Shown: positions 1 to 4,322 of the stretch, one piece after another
Layout: each line of letters begins with the position of its first letter
Position numbering within the stretch: position 1 is the first letter of the stretch
NCBI GenBank assembly: GCA_031278405.1
Contig: JAITKL010000041.1
Location: 1-5,728, forward strand
DNA length: 5,728 bases
Direction of reading: 5' to 3'
From: Endomicrobium sp.
GTDB taxonomy: Bacteria > Elusimicrobiota > Endomicrobiia > Endomicrobiales > Endomicrobiaceae
Program-made: the position numbers and the translations under genes
Notes under the pieces: model-generated
Seen by the model: the letters and a program-made list of their open reading frames with translations, nothing else
Databases searched by the model: none
What the model was told of the DNA's origin: nothing

Positions 1-119
1 ATGTTACGATGGAGATAGAGTTGATAATGCCAGTGGCTATGGAGCCGCAGTTGAGGTTTGCAATAAGAGAAGGCGGAAGGACTGTAGGTTCGGGAGTTGT
101 TACTGAAATCTTGGGATAA
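1..119 (+). CDS. tuf: Elongation factor Tu, C-terminal end (5'-truncated by the window)
   Basis: EF-Tu is the GTPase that carries aminoacyl-tRNA to the ribosomal A site. Only the last 38 codons plus two bases of the preceding one are visible, in the frame starting at position 3 and ending with TAA at 117-119. The translation contains [17 protein letters not shown] followed by [13 protein letters not shown], the highly conserved end of the third (beta-barrel) domain of EF-Tu. The GTPase domain lies outside the window, so no catalytic residue can be checked. A hairpin with a T-run follows 12 bases after the stop, and rpmG lies 99 bases further on. The order tuf, rpmG, tRNA-Trp, secE, nusG is common in bacteria and supports the call. 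It cannot be told from here whether this is the only tuf copy. Confidence 0.96.
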   Translation, partial: VTMEIELIMPVAMEPQLRFAIREGGRTVGSGVVTEILG

Positions 120-131
120 TTTTGATACAAT

Positions 132-175
132 CAGTAGAGTGGATAGAGATTTTTATTTCTTTACTCTGCTGTTTT
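132..175 (+). terminator. Probable intrinsic terminator after tuf
   Basis: CAGTAGAGT (132-140) pairs with ACTCTGCTG (163-171), giving nine base pairs with one T-G wobble. TTTT follows at 172-175. The loop is long (about 22 bases), but weaker A-T and G-T pairs can extend the stem inward. It sits 12 bases after the tuf stop and would separate the abundant tuf message from rpmG and the genes downstream. The T-run is short, so it may only partly terminate. I found no convincing promoter between it and rpmG, so some readthrough is likely. Confidence 0.6.
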
Positions 176-218
176 ATAAAACTTGTTTAGCCGGAATTAA
201 AGAAATTGGAGAATTTAT

Positions 219-371
219 ATGGCAGAAAGAGTTGTTATAACCATGGCATGTAGCGTGTGCAAAAACCGAAATTACTATTTTGACAGAGGAAAAAAGCAGG
301 AAGGTAAACTTGTTCTTAAAAAATTTTGCAAGAACTGTAGAAAGCGTACAGAACATAAAGAAACAAAATAA
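219..371 (+). CDS. rpmG: 50S ribosomal protein L33 (zinc-binding, four-cysteine form)
   Basis: L33 is a small, basic, 50-residue protein of the large ribosomal subunit, located near the E site. Two CxxC pairs are visible, C11-x2-C14 and C37-x2-C40. They form the zinc ribbon of the so-called C+ form, as opposed to cysteine-free paralogues. The C-terminus CRKRTEHKETK is typical of the family, and the length is normal. The ATG at 219 is preceded by GGAG (208-211) at a spacing of seven bases, which fixes the start. The gene lies 99 bases after tuf and 24 bases before the tRNA-Trp gene, the usual order. The C+ form needs zinc. In some bacteria it is paired with a zinc-free copy under Zur control, but nothing of that kind is visible here. 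Confidence 0.97.
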   Translation: MAERVVITMACSVCKNRNYYFDRGKKQEGKLVLKKFCKNCRKRTEHKETK

Positions 372-395
372 TTAAGGTTAAAGTGTCGTTAGGTT

Positions 396-466
396 GGGGG
401 CATAAGCTAACGGTAAACTGTCGGTCTCCAAAACCGACTTCGGTGGTTCAAATCCATCTGCCCCCG
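396..466 (+). tRNA. trnW: tRNA-Trp, anticodon CCA
   Basis: The sequence folds into a full cloverleaf. GGGGGCA (396-402) pairs with TGCCCCC (459-465), and the discriminator base is G466, as expected for bacterial tRNA-Trp. The anticodon stem TCGGT/ACCGA (421-425/433-437) encloses the loop CTCCAAA, giving anticodon CCA at 428-430. The T-arm is GGTGG/CCATC (442-446/454-458) with loop TTCAAAT, and the variable loop has four bases. The D-stem AGCT/AACT (405-408/416-419) carries one C-A mismatch (C407 opposite A417). The 3' CCA is not encoded (TTT follows G466) and must be added by CCA-adding enzyme. The gene lies between rpmG and secE, so it is probably cut out of a polycistronic transcript. Confidence 0.96.
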
Positions 467-477
467 TTTTGAAAAAT

Positions 478-507
478 ATGAAGATAAACAGAAAGATAAA
501 CAAATGA
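478..507 (+). other. Nine-codon mini-ORF overlapping the secE start (tentative)
   Basis: ATG at 478-480 opens a reading frame encoding MKINRKINK. Its TGA at 505-507 overlaps the secE start codon in an ATGA arrangement. Such overlaps often couple translation of two cistrons. No ribosome-binding site is visible in front of the mini-ORF, because the mature tRNA 3' end is only 12 bases upstream. Chance is therefore a good explanation. It is listed because the real secE start itself has only a weak ribosome-binding site (GAAAG, 491-495). Confidence 0.15.
481..502 (+). repeat. 10-bp direct repeat AAGATAAACA, period 12
   Basis: AAGATAAACA occurs at 481-490 and again at 493-502, directly before the secE start codon. 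The two copies are exact and separated by GA. This may be a local duplication, or low-complexity sequence that keeps the secE ribosome-binding region unstructured. No function is implied. Confidence 0.5.
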
Positions 508-692
508 ATTTAATTAAAACAGCCATACAATTTTTTAAGAACGCTTATTATGAGCTTACTAAAGCAACATGGCTTAGTAAAAAAGAAGTTGTAGGGATTA
601 CCTTTGTTGTAGTCATTTTTGTTATTATTATATCTATTTTCGTAAGCATTATTGATATGTTTTTAAGTACAATAGTAGGCGTTATATTATAA
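504..692 (+). CDS. secE: Preprotein translocase subunit SecE (single-helix form)
   Basis: SecE is the essential clamp subunit of the SecYEG channel in the inner membrane. This 62-residue form has an amphipathic N-terminal segment (about 1-28, including FFKNAYYELTKATW) and one strongly hydrophobic membrane span (about residues 31-53). That is the minimal architecture of most bacteria, in contrast to the three-helix E. coli protein. The family's conserved Trp is W23, but the Pro that normally follows it is Leu (TWLSKKE). The family call rests on length, topology, this motif and the position directly before nusG. The start at 504 has only a weak upstream purine stretch, and no in-frame alternative start exists between it and the tRNA. 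The stop is 13 bases before nusG, so the two are almost certainly co-transcribed. Confidence 0.93.
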   Translation: MNLIKTAIQFFKNAYYELTKATWLSKKEVVGITFVVVIFVIIISIFVSIIDMFLSTIVGVIL

Positions 693-705
693 CTCGGAGC
701 ATAAA

Positions 706-1233
706 ATGACAAACCAATGGTACGTTGTCCATACATATTCAGGTCATGAGGATAAAGTTAAAAAAAGCTTGGAGCTGGCTGTAGATAATTTAAATATGCG
801 AGATGTTATTTCCAAAGTTCTTATTCCTACCGAAGAAGTTGTTGAAGTAAAACAGAACAAGAAAAGAATAAAGAAAAGAAAGTTTTACCCGGGATATGTT
901 TTTGTTGAAATGACTGTAAATAATACGGCTTACTGGCTTATAAGGAATACGGCTGGTGTAACAGGTTTTCTGGGGGGGGTTAAACCTATACCGATGGCAC
1001 AAAATGAAGTGGATAATATCCTCAATATCATCAACCCAGATGCTTCTAAGCCTAGGCCCGCGGTATCCTTTGAAAAAGAAGAAAATGTATGTATTATTGA
1101 AGGACCGTTTAAACATTTTATCGGTATAGTTGAAGAAGTAAACCAAGAGAGAGGAAAGTTAAGGGTTATGGTTACAATATTTGGCAGACCTACTCCTGTT
1201 GAGCTTGACTTCTTGCAGGTTGAAAAGATCTAA
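706..1233 (+). CDS. nusG: Transcription termination/antitermination factor NusG
   Basis: NusG binds the clamp of elongating RNA polymerase through its N-terminal NGN domain. Its C-terminal KOW domain contacts Rho or ribosomal protein S10 (NusE), coupling transcription to termination or translation. The NGN domain spans about residues 1-110 and shows WYVVHTYSGHE, the KRKFYPGYVFVEM strand, and WLIRNTAGVTGFLG. The KOW domain spans about 122-175, with EGPFKHFIGIVEEV followed by GRPTPVELDFLQVEKI. The length of 175 matches the usual size, with no inserted third domain. GGAG at 695-698 supports the start at 706. Codons 89-92 contain a run of eight G (972-979), unusual in such AT-rich DNA. The 3' end overlaps a possible promoter for rplK. 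Confidence 0.98.
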   Translation: MTNQWYVVHTYSGHEDKVKKSLELAVDNLNMRDVISKVLIPTEEVVEVKQNKKRIKKRKFYPGYVFVEMTVNNTAYWLIRNTAGVTGFLGGVKPIPMAQNEVDNILNIINPDASKPRPAVSFEKEENVCIIEGPFKHFIGIVEEVNQERGKLRVMVTIFGRPTPVELDFLQVEKI

Positions 1234-1248
1234 AAAATGTTGTAATAT
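1220..1248 (+). promoter_or_regulatory. Candidate promoter for rplK-rplA
   Basis: TTGAAA (1220-1225, 5 of 6 matches to the sigma-70 -35 box) is separated by exactly 17 bp from TAATAT (1243-1248, 4 of 6 matches to the -10 box). The -35 box lies inside the last codons of nusG, and the predicted start is near 1255. Transcripts would begin just before a small A-T hairpin (TTTAGT 1253-1258 with ACTAAA 1266-1271) and the GGAG at 1283-1286. In E. coli a promoter lies at the same place, between nusG and rplK. AT-rich DNA produces such matches easily, so this is only suggestive. Confidence 0.3.
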
Positions 1249-1299
1249 TTATTTTAGTAGAATAGACTAAATGAAACAGATAGGAGCAATACTTAAGAT

Positions 1300-1734
1300 A
1301 TGGCGTTAAAAAAAATAAAAGCAATAATTAAGCTACAGATTCCTGCAGGATCAGCTAATCCAGCTCCTCCAGTAGGTACTGCCCTTGGTCCTCAGGGTGT
1401 AAATATTATGGATTTTTGCAAACAGTTTAACGAAAGAACAAAAAATATGGAAAAAGGTATGGCAATACCTGTTGTTATTACTGTTTTTGAGGATAGATCT
1501 TTTACATTTATAACAAAAGTGTCTCCAGTGTCTGCATTGATTAAAAGAATAGCTAAAGTTGCAAAAGCTTCTGGAGTGCCTAATAGAAATAAAGTAGGTA
1601 AAATAACAACAGCTCAAGTTGAAGAAATAGCAAAACAAAAAATGCCCGACTTGAATGCTAATGGAGATCTTAGCGCGGCAAAACGCATGGTTGAAGGAAC
1701 TGCAAGAAGCATGGGAATTGACGTAGTAAAATAA
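1300..1734 (+). CDS. rplK: 50S ribosomal protein L11
   Basis: L11 binds helices 43-44 of 23S rRNA at the base of the L7/L12 stalk. It takes part in factor binding and, in species with RelA, in sensing uncharged tRNA. The 144 residues match the family length. The N-terminal domain (about 1-70) has the proline-rich segment [18 protein letters not shown] (16-33) and [15 protein letters not shown]. The rRNA-binding C-terminal domain contains [20 protein letters not shown] and ends with [18 protein letters not shown] at 1283-1286 lies 13 bases before the ATG, a long spacing, but no other in-frame start lies between them. It is followed 55 bases later by rplA, the universal partner. A possible promoter lies just upstream at the nusG end. 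Confidence 0.98.
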   Translation: MALKKIKAIIKLQIPAGSANPAPPVGTALGPQGVNIMDFCKQFNERTKNMEKGMAIPVVITVFEDRSFTFITKVSPVSALIKRIAKVAKASGVPNRNKVGKITTAQVEEIAKQKMPDLNANGDLSAAKRMVEGTARSMGIDVVK

Positions 1735-1746
1735 TAATATTAGAAG

Positions 1747-1780
1747 TTGTGGGCGTCGGATTTTCGACATTTAACCACAG
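1747..1780 (+). promoter_or_regulatory. Hairpin with asymmetric internal loop just before rplA; candidate control element
   Basis: The rplK-rplA gap can fold into two stacked stems. The outer stem is TTGTGG (1747-1752) with CCACAG (1775-1780), including one T-G pair. The inner stem is GTCG (1755-1758) with CGAC (1765-1768), closed by a six-base loop. Between them is an asymmetric internal loop, GC on the 5' side and ATTTAA on the 3' side. The foot of the outer stem overlaps the start of the purine run (1779-1786) that serves as the rplA ribosome-binding site. No T-run follows, so it is not a standard terminator. L1 is known to repress its own operon in several prokaryotes by binding an mRNA mimic of its rRNA site that has an asymmetric loop. 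Whether this is such a site is inference. It could also be an mRNA processing site. Confidence 0.35.
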
Positions 1781-1789
1781 AGAGAGAAA

Positions 1790-2467
1790 ATGGGGAAAAG
1801 ATTAAACGAAACAGCTAGATTGGTAGATAAAGGTAAGATTTATATTCTTGATGAGGCAGTTTCTCTCGTAAAAGAAGCCGCAAAAGCAAAATTTGACGAG
1901 ACTATTGAGGTTCATGTCAGATTGGGTATAGATCCTAAGCAGAGCGATCAAATAGTTAGAGGCACTGTCTCTTTGCCTTATGGTATAGGAAAGACTAGAA
2001 GGATTGCAGTTTTAGCAAAAGGCGAAAAGCAGAAAGAAGGTGAAAATGCAGGAGCTGATATTATAGGTTCCGAAGATTTAATTGAAAGTATATCGAAGGG
2101 TAGTCTTGATTTTGATGTCTTGGTTGCTACGCCTGATATTATGAAGGATTTAAGTAAAGTTGCTAAAATTTTAGGACCTAAAGGTCTTATGCCAAATCCT
2201 AAGTCAGGAACAATAACTTTTGACATAGGGGCGACTGTAAAGGAACTTAAAAAAGGAAGGGTTGAGTACAAGAGCGATTCTTTTGGCATAATTCATGTTC
2301 CTGTAGGAAAAGCTTCTTTTGAGAAAAGAAGACTTATTGACAATATAAAATCTTTAGTTGAAGCTGTATTGAAAGCCAAGCCTTCAAGTTCAAAAGGTCA
2401 GTACATAAAAAGCATTTCTATATCTTCGACGATGGGACCTGGAATTTATGTTGAGCAAAAGATGTAA
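1790..2467 (+). CDS. rplA: 50S ribosomal protein L1
   Basis: L1 forms the mobile stalk near the ribosomal E site, helps release deacylated tRNA, and is a translational autorepressor in many prokaryotes. The protein has 225 residues, close to the usual 230 or so. The family signature is clear: residues 124-136 read KVAKILGPKGLMP, followed by NPKSGTIT. The N-terminus MGKRLNETARLVDKGKIY and the C-terminus STMGPGIYVE are also typical. The two-domain layout (domain I formed by both termini, domain II in the middle) is intact. The start at 1790 follows a purine run (AGAGAGAG, 1779-1786) rather than a canonical GGAGG. Upstream rplK is its normal partner. Downstream, however, a terminator and rimP replace the rplJ-rplL seen in many genomes. 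Confidence 0.98.
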   Translation: MGKRLNETARLVDKGKIYILDEAVSLVKEAAKAKFDETIEVHVRLGIDPKQSDQIVRGTVSLPYGIGKTRRIAVLAKGEKQKEGENAGADIIGSEDLIESISKGSLDFDVLVATPDIMKDLSKVAKILGPKGLMPNPKSGTITFDIGATVKELKKGRVEYKSDSFGIIHVPVGKASFEKRRLIDNIKSLVEAVLKAKPSSSKGQYIKSISISSTMGPGIYVEQKM

Positions 2468-2480
2468 AGTTGCTTTTAAT
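2451..2480 (+). promoter_or_regulatory. Candidate promoter for rimP-nusA, inside the end of rplA
   Basis: TTGAGC (2451-2456, 4 of 6 matches) and TTTAAT (2475-2480, 5 of 6 matches) are 18 bp apart. They straddle the rplA stop codon. The predicted start near 2487 lies upstream of the terminator hairpin, so transcripts from here would have to read through it to reach rimP. It is listed because rimP needs some source of transcription downstream of a strong terminator. The match is no better than expected by chance in AT-rich DNA. Confidence 0.2.
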
Positions 2481-2494
2481 ATATTGCGATATCT

Positions 2495-2528
2495 AAAAAG
2501 GCGGCTGCAATAGCCGTCTTTTATTTTT
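2495..2528 (+). terminator. Intrinsic terminator after rplA
   Basis: GGCGGCT (2500-2506) pairs with AGCCGTC (2512-2518), seven pairs including one G-T, around the five-base loop GCAAT. Five A residues precede the stem and TTTTATTTTT follows it, so the stem can be lengthened by A-T pairs. This is a textbook Rho-independent terminator and the most GC-rich short element of the gap. It begins 28 bases after the rplA stop and ends only 17 bases before the rimP start codon. It marks the end of the secE-nusG-rplKA unit, unless it works as a partial attenuator for rimP-nusA. Confidence 0.85.
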
Positions 2529-2545
2529 GTAAGGATACGATTGAA

Positions 2546-3004
2546 ATGACTAAATCCAAAGAAATAGAAGGTTTGCTTGAACCCATCGCAATCAAAGAAG
2601 GTTACGAATTAGTAGATGTTCAATATACTAAAGAAACCTGTGGTGATTGGATTGCAAGAATTTTTATTGATAAAGACGGTGGTGTAGCAATGAGTGACTG
2701 TGAAAAAATGAGTATGCTTTTTGGCACGATTTTAGATGAGAGTAGTATATTGAAAGATTCTTATGTTTTGGAAATATCTTCTCCTGGGCTTAATAGAGTT
2801 TTAAAAAAAGAAGAAAGTTTTAAACGTTTTATAGGTTCAAAAATAAGACTTCAAACTGTAGAACCGATTAACAATCAGAAGAATTTTTTGGGAAATCTTT
2901 TGGAATGTAAAGACGGAAAAATAAAAATTGACGATGTTAGCAATGGAATTTTTGAAATAAATTTTTTAGATATAAAGAGAGCTAATGTAGAAACTGAATT
3001 TTAG
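2546..3004 (+). CDS. rimP: Ribosome maturation factor RimP
   Basis: RimP binds free 30S subunits and helps assemble the S12-containing body during late maturation. The protein has 152 residues, the normal size. The N-terminal alpha/beta domain (about 1-82) includes GYELVDVQYTKE, WIARIFIDKDGGV and the conserved helix SDCEKMSMLFGTILD. The family hallmark SSPGLNR is at 78-84; most members have Asp where this one has N83. The following KEESFKRFIGSKI leads into the SH3-like C-terminal domain (about 90-150). AAGGA (2531-2535), ten bases before the ATG, supports the start at 2546. This site lies immediately after the T-run of the rplA terminator. The stop is nine bases before nusA, the normal downstream neighbour, which makes the call secure despite the divergence of the family. 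Confidence 0.95.
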   Translation: MTKSKEIEGLLEPIAIKEGYELVDVQYTKETCGDWIARIFIDKDGGVAMSDCEKMSMLFGTILDESSILKDSYVLEISSPGLNRVLKKEESFKRFIGSKIRLQTVEPINNQKNFLGNLLECKDGKIKIDDVSNGIFEINFLDIKRANVETEF

Positions 3005-3013
3005 GAGGGATAA

Positions 3014-4276
3014 ATGTCAGAAAAGGGCAAACTTTTGATGGCTCTTGAACAAATTGAGAAGGATAAGAAAATTAAGAAAGAAGATATTTTGATTGTTACA
3101 GAAAATGCGCTTGTTTCGGCATATAAAAAGCATGTTGGCAAAAACGTAAATGTTGAAGCTAAAGTAAATCCAGATACGGGCGAAATGACGGCAAGCGTCG
3201 TAAAAATTGTAGTAAAAGATGTAGCTAACCCTTTGTTAGAAGTATCTCTTAAAGATGCAAGAAAAATAAATGAAGAAATAGAAGTAAGTGAAGAAGTAAG
3301 AATCCCATTGAATACTCAGGATTTTTCTCGTATAGCTGCTCAGACGGCAAAGCAGGTTATTGTTCAAAAGATTAGAGAATCTGAAAGATGGTCTTTGTTT
3401 GAAGAAATGAAAGAAAAAGTAGGACAAATAGTAAGCGGAGTTGTATATCGCATAGTAGGAAGAAACCTTATAGTTGATTTAGGAAAGAGTGAAGCAATTC
3501 TTCCCAGTAGTGGGCAAGTTTTTAAGGAAAAGTTTAAGATAGGTCAACACATAAAAGCTATTATAATAAAGGTTGAGAAAAGCTCAAATGGATTAGAAAT
3601 TATTTTATCTCGCGCAAGTGCTGAGCTTGTAAAGAGACTATTTGTGCTTGAGGTCCCGGAAATTTACGAAAAAGTTGTTGAGATTGTAAATGTCGTAAGA
3701 GATTCGGGAATGAGGACTAAAGTAGCAGTTTTATCGCATAATCCTAAAGTTGACCCTGTAGGAGCTTGCCTTGGTATAAAAGGCGTCAGGATAAAACCAA
3801 TTATAGATGAATTAAGAGGGGAGAGAATAGATTTAGTCCCCTATTCTCTGGATCCTATTAAATACATAGCTGGATCATTATCGCCGGCAAAAGTTATCTC
3901 TGTAAGTATTGTTTCCGAAAATGAAAAGAAAGCCGAAGTTTTAGTAAGCGACGATATGCTTTCTCTGGCTATAGGCAAAAATGGGCATAATATTAGACTT
4001 GCGGCAAAACTTACCGGTTGGCATATAGACGTAAAATCTGAAAAACAGAAAAAAGAAGAAATTGACGCTAAAATAGAACAACATACAGAAAATCTTTCCG
4101 AGCTTGAGGGGCTTAGCGAAAAAACTATAGAAACGCTTGTAAATTCAGGATTTACAAATATAGAAAAGCTTTCTTCATTGAGTATAGAAAATCTAACTAC
4201 TTTGTCTGGTATTGGCGAAAAAACAGCTGAAAAAATTATAGAAGCAGCAAAGAAAAGTTTGGTAAATAAGCTTTAA
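3014..4276 (+). CDS. nusA: Transcription termination/antitermination protein NusA
   Basis: NusA binds RNA polymerase and nascent RNA, stabilises pause hairpins and takes part in intrinsic termination and in rRNA antitermination. Domains are in the expected order in 420 residues. The polymerase-binding N-terminal domain covers about 1-130 and has FSRIAAQTAKQVIVQKIRE. An S1 domain covers about 134-201. KH1 contains DPVGACLGIKGVRI (247-260) and GERIDLVPY. KH2 has the GKNG loop at 331-334, followed by HNIRLAAKLTGWHIDV. The C-terminus (about 372-414) is one helix-hairpin-helix unit with LSGIGEKTAEKIIEAAKK. That places it between the roughly 371-residue Bacillus form without such a unit and the 495-residue E. 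coli form with two acidic repeats. GGAGGG at 3004-3009 is the best ribosome-binding site in the window. The gene sits between rimP and infB, with no ylxR or ylxQ gene in between. Confidence 0.98.
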   Translation: MSEKGKLLMALEQIEKDKKIKKEDILIVTENALVSAYKKHVGKNVNVEAKVNPDTGEMTASVVKIVVKDVANPLLEVSLKDARKINEEIEVSEEVRIPLNTQDFSRIAAQTAKQVIVQKIRESERWSLFEEMKEKVGQIVSGVVYRIVGRNLIVDLGKSEAILPSSGQVFKEKFKIGQHIKAIIIKVEKSSNGLEIILSRASAELVKRLFVLEVPEIYEKVVEIVNVVRDSGMRTKVAVLSHNPKVDPVGACLGIKGVRIKPIIDELRGERIDLVPYSLDPIKYIAGSLSPAKVISVSIVSENEKKAEVLVSDDMLSLAIGKNGHNIRLAAKLTGWHIDVKSEKQKKEEIDAKIEQHTENLSELEGLSEKTIETLVNSGFTNIEKLSSLSIENLTTLSGIGEKTAEKIIEAAKKSLVNKL

Positions 4277-4305
4277 TTGACAAGCTAACATCTGATCAAT
4301 ATAAT
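4277..4305 (+). promoter_or_regulatory. Perfect-consensus sigma-70 type promoter for infB
   Basis: TTGACA (4277-4282) and TATAAT (4300-4305) match the primary sigma-factor consensus at all twelve positions and are separated by exactly 17 bp, the optimal spacing. The -35 box starts on the base after the nusA stop codon. The predicted start lies near 4311-4313, so the RNA would begin at or just before GGGAG (4312-4316), which is the infB ribosome-binding site. The leader would be only about 10-12 bases long. infB could then be made independently of nusA, as well as by readthrough from the rimP-nusA transcript. Confidence 0.8.
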
Positions 4306-4322
4306 GAACATGGGAGCATATT

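Noticed and set aside
175..180. TATAAA as a -10 box for rpmG
   Set aside because: No acceptable -35 box lies 16-18 bp upstream, and it overlaps the T-run of the terminator hairpin.
790..1146. 118-codon minus-strand frame inside nusG
   Set aside because: It lies wholly inside nusG, is rich in Phe, Tyr and Asn, and has no recognisable domain. It is a shadow frame.
1718..1746. TTGACG-17 bp-TAGAAG as a promoter for rplA
   Set aside because: The -35 box is good (5 of 6) but the -10 lacks the conserved final T. It lies in the rplK end and rplA is normally co-transcribed with rplK, so it is too weak to list.
1351..1770. 139-codon minus-strand frame over rplK
   Set aside because: It lies opposite a certain ribosomal protein gene, with a Ser/Phe/Cys-rich low-quality translation and no family resemblance.
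4277..4322. Possible ylxR/ylxQ remnants between nusA and infB
   Set aside because: The gap has only 46 bases and is filled by the promoter and the ribosome-binding site. There is no coding remnant.
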